DNA of 64,000 nucleotides, from the NCBI RefSeq assembly GCF_007829815.1, contig NZ_VIWT01000001.1:2193501-2257500 (forward strand), in the 5' to 3' direction. Made by a program: the position numbers and the translations under genes. This DNA is from Kitasatospora viridis. Its GTDB lineage: Bacteria; Actinomycetota; Actinomycetes; Streptomycetales; Streptomycetaceae. The notes below the pieces were generated by a model. The model saw only the letters and a program-made list of their open reading frames with translations. It did not search any database and was not told the DNA's origin. Shown one piece after another: positions 36,747-46,854 of the stretch (position 1 is the first letter of the stretch; each line of letters opens with the position of its first letter).

Positions 36747-37469
36747 CTAGTACCAGCTGTGGGCCTGCCAGAACGACCAGGCGCCGCACGGGCTGCCGTA
36801 ACGGTCGTTCATGTAGCCGAGGCCCCACTTGATCTGGGTCGCGGGGTTGGTCCGCCAGTCGGCACCGGCCGAGGCCATCTTCGAACCGGGCAGCGCCTGC
36901 ACCAGGCCGTAGGAACCCGAGGACGGGTTGACCGCCTGGTAGTTCCAGCCGCTCTCGCGCGTCACGATGTTGCTGAAGCACTGGAACTGGGTGCTGTCGC
37001 CGATGATGCCCTGGGCGAGCGCCTGGACCGAGCCGGGGCTGGCCGAGGTGGCGGGCGCCGAGTCCGTGCTGGTGCTGGCGAGCTCGGAGCGCGCCTTGGC
37101 ACGGTTGGCGGCCTGCTGGGCCGCGTCGGCGGCGGCCTTGGCCTGCGCGGCGGCATCGGCAGCGGCCTTGTCGGCGGCGGCCTTGGCCTGCGCGTCGGCG
37201 GCGGCCTTGAGGCGGGCGGCCTCGGCAGCGGCCTTCTGCGCGGCGGCGGCGGCCTGCTGCTGCTGCGCGGTGGCCTGCTGGTCGATGTTGTCGCTGATGG
37301 CCTGCGCGTCAGCGGCGGAGGGCACGTCGGCGAGCAGGGTGGCACCCGCGATGTCCGCTGCCTGGGCCGGCTTGGCCTCGCTGCCCGAGGCCATTCCGAC
37401 CACGGCACCGACAGCGGTGACCGCAGTGGCGGAGGCCACGGCAACTCCCCGGACCGAGATCCGAGTCAC
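36747..37469 (-). CDS. Secreted transglycosylase-like cell-wall protein with coiled-coil
   Basis: 240 residues from GTG at 37469, 7 bp after AAGGA. Signal peptide about 1-40 (GVAVASATAVTAVGAVVGMASG). An Ala/Lys/Gln-rich coiled coil covers about 65-135 (AAAQKAAAEAARLKAAADAQ). The C-terminal lysozyme-like domain begins at about 160: FSNIVTRESGWNYQAVNPSSGSYGLVQALPGSKM with the catalytic Glu in TRESGW, then WGLGYMNDRYGSPCGAW. Such Streptomyces proteins cleave or remodel peptidoglycan during growth and spore germination. The upstream region holds repeated CTGACAG elements. Confidence 0.86.
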   Translation of the reverse strand: MTRISVRGVAVASATAVTAVGAVVGMASGSEAKPAQAADIAGATLLADVPSAADAQAISDNIDQQATAQQQQAAAAAQKAAAEAARLKAAADAQAKAAADKAAADAAAQAKAAADAAQQAANRAKARSELASTSTDSAPATSASPGSVQALAQGIIGDSTQFQCFSNIVTRESGWNYQAVNPSSGSYGLVQALPGSKMASAGADWRTNPATQIKWGLGYMNDRYGSPCGAWSFWQAHSWY

Positions 37470-37880
37470 ATGGTTTCCTTCCAGCGTCGCCCCCGCGTGA
37501 CCGTGAGGACGAAACATGCCCCTGGTCACTGTCCTCCACCTGCTGCTGGTCACGGGAGGAACGGGCCCGGTGTCCGCCCCGGAGGCCGGGGCGGGCGCGA
37601 AGATCGGGCGGCGTACGGTCCATCCATATCCAGTTGACGCCCAACCAGCGGGCCGTACGCGGGGCCTGACAGAAACCACACCATGCCGCACCGGGACGCG
37701 GGTGCGCAATTCCCGGTTGCGTGGCGAAGCTCACATGACGCCCTGACAGGCGAACGGCCCGTTCACCTGACAGCCACCGGTGCGATGTGCAGACGATCCG
37801 TCCGGATCGGGCCCAACACCCTGAACCGGACGGATCGTTCGCCGACGTGCCGTTCGCCGGTCCGCCCCGGCGCGGGCCCG
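37470..37880. promoter_or_regulatory. Upstream region of the transglycosylase with repeats and hairpin
   Basis: 411 bp gap. CTGACAG occurs three times (37666-37672, 37743-37749, 37767-37773); the last two flank the palindrome AACGG-C-CCGTT (37753-37763). A separate 13 bp hairpin at 37793-37838 lies just after phoH. I looked for the conserved core of the ydaO c-di-AMP riboswitch, common before such genes, and did not find it. Confidence 0.4.
37793..37838 (-). terminator. Hairpin downstream of phoH
   Basis: Perfect 13 bp stem ACGATCCGTCCGG / CCGGACGGATCGT with a 20-nt loop, about 43 bp past the phoH stop at 37881. Confidence 0.65.
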
Positions 37881-39215
37881 TCAGGGCTGGATGTCCTCCA
37901 GCATCTCGGTCACCAGGGCGGCGATCGGGGAGCGCTCGGAGCGCGTGAGGGTGATGTGCGCGAACAGCGGATGCCCCTTCAGCTTCTCCACCACCGCCAC
38001 CACTCCGTCGTACCGGCCGACCCGCAGGTTGTCCCGCTGCGCCACGTCGTGGGTGAGCACCACCCGGGAGCCCTGGCCGATCCGGGAGAGCACCGTGAGC
38101 AGCACGTTGCGCTCCAACGACTGGGCCTCGTCCACGATCACGAAGGCGTCGTGCAGCGAGCGGCCCCGGATGTGGGTCAGCGGCAGCACCTCCAGCATCC
38201 CGCGGGCGATCACCTCCTCGATCACCGCGGGCGTGGTGACCGCCCCGAGGGTGTCGAAGACCGCCTGCGACCAGGGGCTCATCTTCTCCGACTCGCTGCC
38301 CGGCAGGTAGCCCAACTCCTGGCCGCCGACGGCGTAGAGCGGACGGAAGACCATCACCTTGCGGTGCTGGCGGCGCTCCAGCACCGCCTCCAGGCCCGCG
38401 CACAGCGCCAGCGCCGACTTGCCGGTGCCGGCCCGCCCGCCGAGCGAGACGATGCCCACCTCCGGGTCCAGCAGCAGGTCGAGGGCGACCCGCTGCTCGG
38501 CGCTGCGGCCGCGCAGGCCGAACGCCTCGCGGTCGCCGCGCACCAGCTTCACCCGGCCGTCCACGGTCACCCGGCCGAGCGCGCGCCCGCGCTCCGAGCC
38601 GAGCACCAGGCCGGTGTGGACCGGGAGCTCCTCGGCGCCGTCCACCGCCACCGCGGTGTCGTGCGGCGCGCCGAACAGTTCGTCAACCAGGCCGGCCGGG
38701 ACGGACAGTTCGGACATTCCGGTCCAGCCCGAGGTGATCGCCAGCTCCGCCCGGTACTCCTCGGCGAGCAGGCCGACCGCGCTGGCCTTGATCCGCATCG
38801 GCAGGTCCTTGGAGACGACGGTGACGTCGTACCCCTCCGCCTGCAGGTTCCGCGCCACGGCGAGGATCCGGGCGTCCGACTCGCCGCCGCCGATCCGGTA
38901 GCCCGCCGGCAGCACCGAGGGGTCGGAGTGGTTCAGCTCGACCCGGATCGTGCCGCCGATCTCACCGACCGGGATCGGCTCGTCCAGCCGTCCGTGGCGG
39001 ACCCGGTAGTCGTCGAGCAGGCGCAGGGCCTGGCGGGCGAAGTAGCCCAACTCGGGGTGGTGCCGCTTGGCCTCCAGCTCGGTGACCACGACCACCGGGA
39101 GCACCACCTCGTGCTCCTCGAACCGGGTCATGGCCAGCGGGTCCGCCAGGAGCACGCTGGTGTCGAGGACGTACGTGCGCCGGTCTGGTGTCCGGCGGCT
39201 CTTGGAACTGACCAC
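37881..39215 (-). CDS. PIN-PhoH protein (PhoH2-type ATPase)
   Basis: 444 residues. N-terminal PIN RNase domain (about 12-140: [56 protein letters not shown]). PhoH ATPase domain (about 220-440) with Walker [19 protein letters not shown] and Walker [14 protein letters not shown]; also [22 protein letters not shown]. The fusion is PhoH2, described in other bacteria as an RNA helicase/RNase. The promoter region lies in the 248 bp gap before uppS. Confidence 0.92.
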   Translation of the reverse strand: MVSSKSRRTPDRRTYVLDTSVLLADPLAMTRFEEHEVVLPVVVVTELEAKRHHPELGYFARQALRLLDDYRVRHGRLDEPIPVGEIGGTIRVELNHSDPSVLPAGYRIGGGESDARILAVARNLQAEGYDVTVVSKDLPMRIKASAVGLLAEEYRAELAITSGWTGMSELSVPAGLVDELFGAPHDTAVAVDGAEELPVHTGLVLGSERGRALGRVTVDGRVKLVRGDREAFGLRGRSAEQRVALDLLLDPEVGIVSLGGRAGTGKSALALCAGLEAVLERRQHRKVMVFRPLYAVGGQELGYLPGSESEKMSPWSQAVFDTLGAVTTPAVIEEVIARGMLEVLPLTHIRGRSLHDAFVIVDEAQSLERNVLLTVLSRIGQGSRVVLTHDVAQRDNLRVGRYDGVVAVVEKLKGHPLFAHITLTRSERSPIAALVTEMLEDIQP

Positions 39216-39463
39216 TAGGCCTCCAGGGCGGGTGACCCTGCGTCACCCGCGGCTCACCGGCCCCCGTGCCCCTGTTGGTCAGGGTGCCGGTCTGCCTTCT
39301 GTATGCCCTGACGAGGTGTCGGATACGCCAGCCGGAACCAAGACGTTGATCAGCGCACATGAATTCTTGGTGACGCGCGCCGGGAGTGCACCGAGGTCAA
39401 CCGCCGTGCGGCGGCGCGCCGGGCGGCCTGCGGGAGGCGTGCGGGGGCACCGCCGCGGCGCGG

Positions 39464-40258
39464 TCAGCCGCCGTAGCGCCGGTGCCGCTGCTCGTACGCG
39501 CGCAGCGCCCGCAGGAAGTCGACCTTGCGGAAGGCCGGCCAGTAGGCCTCGCAGAAGTAGAACTCGCTGTGCGCGCTCTGCCAGAGCAGGAAGCCGCTGA
39601 GCCGCTGCTCGCCGGAGGTCCGGATCACCAGGTCCGGGTCGGGCTGGCCCTTGGTGTAGAGCCGCTCGGCGATGTGCTCGACGTCCAGGATCTCGACCAG
39701 CTCCTCGATCGAGGTGCCGCGGTCCGCGTGCTCCTGGAGCAGCGAGCGGACCGCGTCGGCGATCTCGTGCCGACCGCCGTAGCCCACCGCCACGTTGACC
39801 GTGATGCCCTCCAGGTGGGCGGTCGCCTCGGCGGCCTCCTTGAGGATCGTGGCGGTCCTGGCGGGCAGCATGTCCAGGGTGCCGATCGGGTTGACCTTGT
39901 AGCGCTTCAGCTCGGCCAGCTCGGTCACCGCGTCCTCGATGATGCCCATCAGCAGCGCCAACTCCTCCGCCGAGCGGGAGAGGTTGTCGGTGGAGAGCAT
40001 CCAGAGGGTGACGACCTCGATGTTGGTCTCGTCGCACCAGCCGAGGAACTCGGCGATCTTGTCGGCGCCGCGCCGGTGGCCGTCGGCGGTGGTGCCGCCG
40101 GCCGCCTTGGCCCAGCGGCGGTTGCCGTCCATGATCACGCCGACGTGGTGGGGGGTTCGCCCGAGGTGCACCTCGACGCGCTGGCCGTAGAGGCGGTACA
40201 TGCCGCCGAGCACGGTGCGCAGCCCTGGTGTGCGCTCCACGAGATCGCGCAGACCCAT
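39464..40258 (-). CDS. uppS: Isoprenyl transferase (cis-prenyl transferase, UppS family)
   Basis: 264 residues from ATG at 40258. Family motifs: HVGVIMDGNRRWAKAAGG (catalytic Asp and DGNRRW), FLGWCDETNIEVVTLWMLSTDN, VAVGYGGRHEIADA, DPDLVIRTSGEQRLSGFLLWQSAHSEFYF. It condenses IPP onto short prenyl diphosphates to make Z-polyprenyl diphosphate for cell-wall carriers. Chain length (Z,E-farnesyl or longer) cannot be told from sequence. It may supply the lipid used by the UbiA/DprE operon. Confidence 0.94.
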   Translation of the reverse strand: MGLRDLVERTPGLRTVLGGMYRLYGQRVEVHLGRTPHHVGVIMDGNRRWAKAAGGTTADGHRRGADKIAEFLGWCDETNIEVVTLWMLSTDNLSRSAEELALLMGIIEDAVTELAELKRYKVNPIGTLDMLPARTATILKEAAEATAHLEGITVNVAVGYGGRHEIADAVRSLLQEHADRGTSIEELVEILDVEHIAERLYTKGQPDPDLVIRTSGEQRLSGFLLWQSAHSEFYFCEAYWPAFRKVDFLRALRAYEQRHRRYGG

Positions 40259-40435
40259 GTGTTCTCAGCCCCTCCGAGCTCTGGCCCCCTTGGTCCCCCA
40301 GCCCTGGCTGCCACGGGTCCCGGGGCAGCGTACTCCGGCACCCCCTGGTGCGGGAAAGCCGCAGGTCGCACCGGGGTCCGGGGGAGGCCGGCGGCCCCTT
40401 CCGAAACGGTCTCGACGTGGACACGGGGAGGTCTC

Positions 40436-40454
40436 CGGATTCTTAAAGAATCCG
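40436..40454. promoter_or_regulatory. 19-bp perfect palindrome between uppS and chitinase
   Basis: CGGATTCTT - A - AAGAATCCG. It is AT-rich inside a very GC-rich context and lies in the 443 bp gap between divergent genes, 178 bp before uppS and about 30 bp from a DasR-like site. It has the size of a dimeric repressor site. Confidence 0.5.
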
Positions 40455-40485
40455 TAAGCGACCGACGGATGCTTGACGCGTGCCA

Positions 40486-40501
40486 ATGGTCTAGTCCAGC
40501 T
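40486..40501 (+). promoter_or_regulatory. DasR-responsive (dre) element of the chitinase gene
   Basis: AATGGTCTAGTCCAGC closely fits the dre consensus ACTGGTCTAGACCAGT, including the inner TGGTCTAG-CCA, and is a known type of control site for Streptomyces chitinase genes. A TTGACG (40474-40479) may be the -35. DasR represses until GlcNAc-derived sugar phosphates appear. Confidence 0.7.
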
Positions 40502-40701
40502 TGTTCGACAAGCAGTTGCCGGTTCAACCGCCGGTCGGTCGCCCCGAGTCGCACCTGGACGCACCGGGACGCACCGAGTCCGTACCCAACTGCGGTCGCA
40601 CTGCCCCTGGTCAGCAGTACTGCTTCGGCACGTCCCTCCCCCACGCGGGGCCGCCGCGACCCCCACCGCGGCGGCTCCTCTCCTCCTCTGGAGAGTTCCA
40701 C

Positions 40702-42312
40702 ATGGCCCGTTCGGTCCCGCCCACCCACCGCCGCCCCCGCCGCGCGCTGCCCGCGCTGGCCGCCGGCACCACCGCCCTCGCGCTGGCCGGCACCGGCCTG
40801 GCGCTGTTCGCCGGCGGCGCCAGCGCCGCGGTCGGCAACCTGGTCACCAACGGCGGCTTCGAGAGCGGCCTGAGCGGCTGGACCTGCGCCGGCACCACCG
40901 CCGCGGTCTCCTCCCCGGTGCACAGCGGCACCGGCGCGCTGCAGGGCACGCCGAGCGCCGGCGACACCGCGCAGTGCAGCCAGACCATCCCGGTGCTGCC
41001 CAACTCCAGCTACACGCTCGCCGGTTGGGTGCAGGGCCCGTACGTCTACCTCGGCGCCAGCGGGACCGGCGGGACCGACCCGAGCACCTGGTCCAGCCAG
41101 ACCAGCTGGAACCAGCTCTCCACCAGCTTCACCACCGGCGCCAACACCACCAGCGTCACGGTCTACGTGCACGGGTGGTACGGGCAGTCCGCCTACGGCG
41201 CGGACGACATCACGCTGACCGGCCCGGGCGGCACAGCCACGCCGACGCCTACCCCCACCCCGACGCCGACCCCCACGCCTACTCCCACGCCGACGCCGAC
41301 GCCGACGCCGACCCCCACTCCCACCCCGACGCCCACGCCTACTCCCACCCCCACGCCGACGCCGACCCCGACCCCGACGCCCACCCCGACCGGTGGCACC
41401 GGTGGCGGCGGCAGCCTGCCGAAGCACCTGATCACCGGCTACTACCAGGACTTCGACAACGGCGCGACCGACCAGAAGATCTCCGACGTCCAGGCGAACT
41501 ACGACATCATCGCGGTCTCCTTCGCCAACGCCGACCCCACCACCCCGGGCGCCGTCACCTTCTCCATCGACCCGACCCTGGCCAAGAACCTCGGCGGTTA
41601 CACCGACGCCCAGTTCAAGGCCGACATCGCCGCCAAGCACGCGGCCGGCAAGAAGGTCATCCTCTCGGTCGGCGGCCAGAACGGCGCGATCACCGTCGGC
41701 GACGCGGCCTCGGCGAACAACTTCGCCAACAGCGCCTACTCGATCATCCAGAACTACGGGTTCGACGGGGTCGACATCGACCTGGAGAACGGCATCAACG
41801 CGACCTACATGTCGCAGGCCCTGCACACCCTGGCGGCGAAGGTCGGCAGCGGCTTCGTGCTCACCATGGCCCCGCAGACCATGGACATGTACACCACCAC
41901 GGCCGGCTACTACCAGCTCGCGCTGAACACCAAGGACATCCTGACCGTCGTCAACACCCAGTTCTACAACTCGGGCGGCATGCCGGGCTGCGACGGCAAG
42001 AACTACAACCAGGGCACCGAGGACTTCATCACCTCGCAGGTCTGCTCCTACATCCAGGGCGGCCTCGACCCGGCCCAGGTCGGCATCGGCGTCCCGGCCT
42101 CCCCCTCGGCGGCGGGCGGCGGCTACGTCAACTCCACCGTGGTGAACAACGCGCTGGACTGCCTGGCCACCGGCACCAACTGCGGCACCTTCGTCCCGCC
42201 GGCCAAGTGGCCCACCATCCGCGGCGCGATGGCCTGGTCCACCAACTGGGACGCGAAGAACGGCAACGACTTCTCGACCAACGTCGGCAACCACGCCCAC
42301 GGCATGCAGTGA
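40702..42312 (+). CDS. Secreted GH18 chitinase with N-terminal CBM
   Basis: 536 residues from ATG at 40702. Signal peptide about 1-42 (ALALAGTGLALFAGGASA). A carbohydrate-binding beta-sandwich (about 44-177: NLVTNGGFESGLSGWTCAG, ADDITLTG) is followed by a long Pro-Thr repeat linker (about 178-232). The GH18 barrel (about 238-536) has the catalytic DGVDIDLE, D355 to Glu362. The substrate is chitin; the wide YYQDFDNG and GAMAWSTNWD segments are typical of bacterial GH18 chitinases. Regulation is likely by DasR via the upstream dre element. A leader of about 200 nt separates that site and the ATG. Confidence 0.94.
   Translation: MARSVPPTHRRPRRALPALAAGTTALALAGTGLALFAGGASAAVGNLVTNGGFESGLSGWTCAGTTAAVSSPVHSGTGALQGTPSAGDTAQCSQTIPVLPNSSYTLAGWVQGPYVYLGASGTGGTDPSTWSSQTSWNQLSTSFTTGANTTSVTVYVHGWYGQSAYGADDITLTGPGGTATPTPTPTPTPTPTPTPTPTPTPTPTPTPTPTPTPTPTPTPTPTPTPTPTPTGGTGGGGSLPKHLITGYYQDFDNGATDQKISDVQANYDIIAVSFANADPTTPGAVTFSIDPTLAKNLGGYTDAQFKADIAAKHAAGKKVILSVGGQNGAITVGDAASANNFANSAYSIIQNYGFDGVDIDLENGINATYMSQALHTLAAKVGSGFVLTMAPQTMDMYTTTAGYYQLALNTKDILTVVNTQFYNSGGMPGCDGKNYNQGTEDFITSQVCSYIQGGLDPAQVGIGVPASPSAAGGGYVNSTVVNNALDCLATGTNCGTFVPPAKWPTIRGAMAWSTNWDAKNGNDFSTNVGNHAHGMQ
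41228..41395. repeat. Pro-Thr codon repeat (linker of chitinase)
   Basis: Tandem ACG/ACC-CCC/CCG codons encode an uninterrupted run of Thr-Pro pairs. It gives a misleading long open frame on the other strand (40135-42591). Confidence 0.85.
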
Positions 42313-42363
42313 CCACCCCCCAGGTGCGCCCGGCCCCTTGAGGGAGAGGCCCACCGCACCCCA

Positions 42364-42400
42364 CGGGGCCCGCCACACCGAGCAGGTGCGGCGGGCCCCG
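42364..42400 (+). terminator. Chitinase terminator
   Basis: Perfect 11 bp stem CGGGGCCCGCC / GGCGGGCCCCG with a 15-nt loop, 52 bp past the chitinase stop. Confidence 0.75.
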
Positions 42401-42450
42401 CGTGCGTCGGGGGTTCGGTAGCGTTGCCCGGGGCATCCTCGGGAGGACAC

Positions 42451-42612
42451 ATGGGCTCCGTCCACAAAAGCCGTCCGCAGATGGAGACCGACGAGTTCGA
42501 GCGCTTGGCCGACGTCGCTGCTCGGGACGGGATCACCCTGGAGTTCATCGGCGGGAAGCTGGCGGTCAAGGCCCCAGCCGACGGCAACCACGCCGAGATG
42601 TGGGCCCGCTGA
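42451..42612 (+). pseudogene. Truncated Uma2-family endonuclease remnant
   Basis: 53 codons from ATG with GGGAGG upstream. The sequence MGSVHKSRPQMETDEFERL, then LEFIGGKLAVKAPADGNHAEM, matches the start of Uma2 (DUF820) proteins, which are usually about 190 residues, but it stops at MWAR. The nuclease catalytic part is missing. The intact start and ribosome-binding site suggest a recent 3' loss or a short surviving fragment. No similar frame continues downstream, where a prepilin peptidase gene lies on the other strand. Confidence 0.6.
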
Positions 42613-42619
42613 CCCGTCG

Positions 42620-43321
42620 TCAGCCCGCCGTCAGGACCCCCAGCAGCGCCCCCAGCAGCATGCACGGGCCGAACGGGAGGGGGTCCTTCGCCTTCGCGCG
42701 GCCGGTGAGGAGCAGGACGACGCCCCAGGCGGCGGCGAGCAGGAAGGCGGCCATGGTGCCCTGGAGCAGGGGGCGCCAGCCGTACCAGGCGAGCAGTGCG
42801 CCGAGGGTGGGGGCGAGCTTGACGTCGCCGCCGCCGAGCGGGCCGAGCAGCGCGAGCAGGCCGTAGAGCAGCAGGCAGGCCAGCGCGCCGTAGAGGCTGC
42901 GGGTGAGCGCGTCGGTGCGGTGGTCGAGCAGGCCGGCCGCGAGCAGCAGGGCGGCGGTGCCGCCGGCCAGCGGCAGGGTGAGCAGGTCGGGCAGCCGGTG
43001 CACCGCGGTGTCGACGAAGGCGAGCACCACGCCGAGCAGCGCGACCCAGGCCAGCACCGGCCCGGCGGGCCAGTCGGCCGCCGCCCCGACCGCCGCCCCG
43101 GCGCCCGCGGCGACCAGTTCGACGGCCAGCGGGGCAGGTCCGATCGCCGTCGCGCAGCGCGGGCAGCGCCCGCTCGGCGGCAGCCACCCCGGGGTGCGCC
43201 CGCACGCGCACCGGCGCACCGGCTCGTCCCAGGGCACGGCCAGCCGGGCCGCCGCTCCCCTCAGTACCGGTGCCGCCGCCACCCCGACCAGCGCGCCCAC
43301 GCTCTCCGCGATCACGCCCAC
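42620..43321 (-). CDS. A24 family prepilin peptidase
   Basis: 233 residues, about seven membrane helices. The two catalytic aspartates are D104 in AFVDTAVHRLPDLLT and D166 in GGGDVKLAPTLG. The N-terminal loop has CAC...CPRC (C38, C40, C53, C56), a zinc-like pattern of bifunctional type IV prepilin peptidases, and ends LPFGPCMLLGALLG. These enzymes cleave and sometimes methylate prepilins or Tad/Flp pilins. No pilin, ATPase or secretion gene is nearby, so the partner is elsewhere. Confidence 0.85.
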   Translation of the reverse strand: MGVIAESVGALVGVAAAPVLRGAAARLAVPWDEPVRRCACGRTPGWLPPSGRCPRCATAIGPAPLAVELVAAGAGAAVGAAADWPAGPVLAWVALLGVVLAFVDTAVHRLPDLLTLPLAGGTAALLLAAGLLDHRTDALTRSLYGALACLLLYGLLALLGPLGGGDVKLAPTLGALLAWYGWRPLLQGTMAAFLLAAAWGVVLLLTGRAKAKDPLPFGPCMLLGALLGVLTAG

Positions 43322-43389
43322 TCCCCTACCCGGGTGCCCGTGAGGCGGAACACACGCACCGCGGGTGCCCCGGCCCGTACAGTTTGCCC

Positions 43390-44604
43390 ATGCAGGTCAC
43401 CCAGTCCAGCAAGCTCGCCAACGTCTGCTACGACATCCGCGGCCCGGTGCTCGACGAGGCGATGCGTCTGGAGGACCAGGGGCACCGCATCCTCAAGCTG
43501 AACACCGGCAACCCGGCCGCCTTCGGCTTCGAGGCGCCGCCGGAGATCCTCCAGGACATCCTGCGCAACCTCTCCAACGCCCACGGCTACGGCGACTCCA
43601 AGGGCCTGCTGTCGGCGCGCCGCGCCGTGGTGATGCACTACGAGGAGCGCGGCCTGCACGGCCTGTCGGTGGACGACGTCTTCCTCGGCAACGGCGTCTC
43701 CGAGCTGATCCAGCTGGCCATGACGGCGCTGCTGGACGACGGCGACGAGGTGCTGGTGCCCGCGCCGGACTACCCGCTGTGGACGGCCTCGGTGAGCCTG
43801 GCCGGCGGCACCGCCGTGCACTACCGCTGCGACGAGCAGTCCGAGTGGTACCCGGACCTGGCCGACATCGAGGCCAAGGTGACCGACCGGACCCGGGCGA
43901 TCGTGGTGATCAACCCGAACAACCCGACCGGTGCGGTCTACCCGCGCGAGGTGCTGGAGGGGATCGCGGAGATCGCCCGCCGCAACAAGCTGGTGGTCTA
44001 CGCGGACGAGATCTACGACAAGATCCTCTACGACGACGCCGAGCACGTGCCGCTGGCCACCCTGGCGCCGGACCTGTTCTGCGTCACCTTCAACGGGCTG
44101 TCCAAGGCCTACCGGGTGGCCGGCTTCCGGTCCGGCTGGATGGTGCTCTCCGGCGACCGGCACCGGGCCCGCAGCTACATCGAGGGCCTGAACGTGCTGG
44201 CCTCGATGCGGCTGTGCGCCAACATGCCGGCCCAGCACGCGGTGGCCGCCGCGCTCGGCGGGCGGCAGTCGGTCAAGGACCTGCTGCTGCCGGGCGGCCG
44301 GCTGCTGGAGTCCCGGGACACGGCCTACCGGCTGCTGAACGAGATCCCCGGGGTGAGCTGCGTGAAGCCGCGCGGCGCGCTCTACGCCTTCCCCCGGCTG
44401 GACCCCGCGGTCTACAAGATCAAGGACGACGCGCAGATGGTGCTGGACCTGCTGCGCGCCCAGCGGATCCTGATCGTCCAGGGCAGCGGCTTCAACTGGC
44501 CGGAGCCGGACCACTTCCGGCTGGTCACGCTGCCGCGCCCGGAGGACATCGAGGACGCGGTGACCCGGATCGGCGAGTTCCTCGGCGGGTACGTCCAGGT
44601 CTGA
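43390..44604 (+). CDS. PLP-dependent aminotransferase (AlaA/AlaT-like)
   Basis: 404 residues from ATG at 43390. Fold-type I aminotransferase: KLNTGNPAAFGFEAP, YGDSKGLLSARRAVV, VINPNNPTGAVYPREVLEGI, and the catalytic lysine in FNGLSKAYRVAGFRSGWM. The N-terminal SSKLANVCYDIRGPVL and length agree with the glutamate-pyruvate (alanine) aminotransferase group AlaA. It probably makes alanine from pyruvate. Divergent from the peptidase gene and ends before a complex terminator. Confidence 0.9.
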   Translation: MQVTQSSKLANVCYDIRGPVLDEAMRLEDQGHRILKLNTGNPAAFGFEAPPEILQDILRNLSNAHGYGDSKGLLSARRAVVMHYEERGLHGLSVDDVFLGNGVSELIQLAMTALLDDGDEVLVPAPDYPLWTASVSLAGGTAVHYRCDEQSEWYPDLADIEAKVTDRTRAIVVINPNNPTGAVYPREVLEGIAEIARRNKLVVYADEIYDKILYDDAEHVPLATLAPDLFCVTFNGLSKAYRVAGFRSGWMVLSGDRHRARSYIEGLNVLASMRLCANMPAQHAVAAALGGRQSVKDLLLPGGRLLESRDTAYRLLNEIPGVSCVKPRGALYAFPRLDPAVYKIKDDAQMVLDLLRAQRILIVQGSGFNWPEPDHFRLVTLPRPEDIEDAVTRIGEFLGGYVQV

Positions 44605-44625
44605 CCGCCCGTCACGCCGTCACCT

Positions 44626-44657
44626 GACGGACCGACGGACCGACGGGCCGACGGGCC
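44626..44657. repeat. 8-bp tandem repeat
   Basis: Four tandem copies of GACGGACC or GACGGGCC (two of each) just after the aminotransferase stop. Confidence 0.7.
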
Positions 44658-44670
44658 GCATGACGCACCG

Positions 44671-44746
44671 ACGGCCGCGGGCCACGGCGCGGCGATCCCT
44701 GAGATCCTGGTCGGGGAGGGATCGCCGCGCCGAGGGCCGCGGCCGT
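44671..44746. terminator. Long composite terminator between aminotransferase and pckG
   Basis: Nested inverted repeats: outer ACGGCCGCGG / CCGCGGCCGT (10 bp) and inner CGGCGCGGCGATCCC / GGGATCGCCGCGCCG (15 bp perfect) with an 18-nt loop. It lies between convergent stops at 44604 and 44790. Confidence 0.85.
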
Positions 44747-44789
44747 CGGCGGTTGCTCGGTGAGGGTGGTCCGAGCGGGTGGGGAGAGG

Positions 44790-46616
<1,827 letters not shown>

Positions 46617-46630
46617 GATCGCTCCGTTTC

Positions 46631-46656
46631 ACGCCTGATCACACGCGATCAGGCGT
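46631..46656 (-). promoter_or_regulatory. Perfect hairpin next to the pckG ribosome-binding site
   Basis: ACGCCTGATC / GATCAGGCGT, 10 bp perfect with a 6-nt loop, ending 14 nt before the GTG and about 5 nt before the GGAG. It may be a repressor site or a stabilising or translation-controlling 5' hairpin. Confidence 0.5.
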
Positions 46657-46854
46657 CCGGGGGTTGAGGGTGGTTACACCGTAGCTCCGGCCTCCAAGAG
46701 CAAATTCGGCACAACGGCATCCTTGTCGCAAGTTTTGCTACGCCATGGCCAAAAACTGGCAGTTCTGCGTCCATCAGCGGCACTCGCCGACGTTGCCCCG
46801 ATCACATCCAACTGCTCCACATTGTCCAAAAGTGACGCGAGCCACTTCCTACTT

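Noticed and set aside
37470-37880. A ydaO-type c-di-AMP riboswitch before the transglycosylase
   Set aside because: The conserved core elements of that riboswitch could not be found in the leader on the minus strand.
41228-41395. Possible CRISPR-like direct repeats
   Set aside because: These are Pro-Thr codon repeats in frame within the chitinase linker, without spacers.
40135-42591. An 818-codon open frame on the minus strand across the chitinase gene
   Set aside because: It is antisense to a well-recognised chitinase, its composition is Gly/Arg/Val low complexity, and it arises from the G/C-rich third positions and the Pro-Thr repeat.
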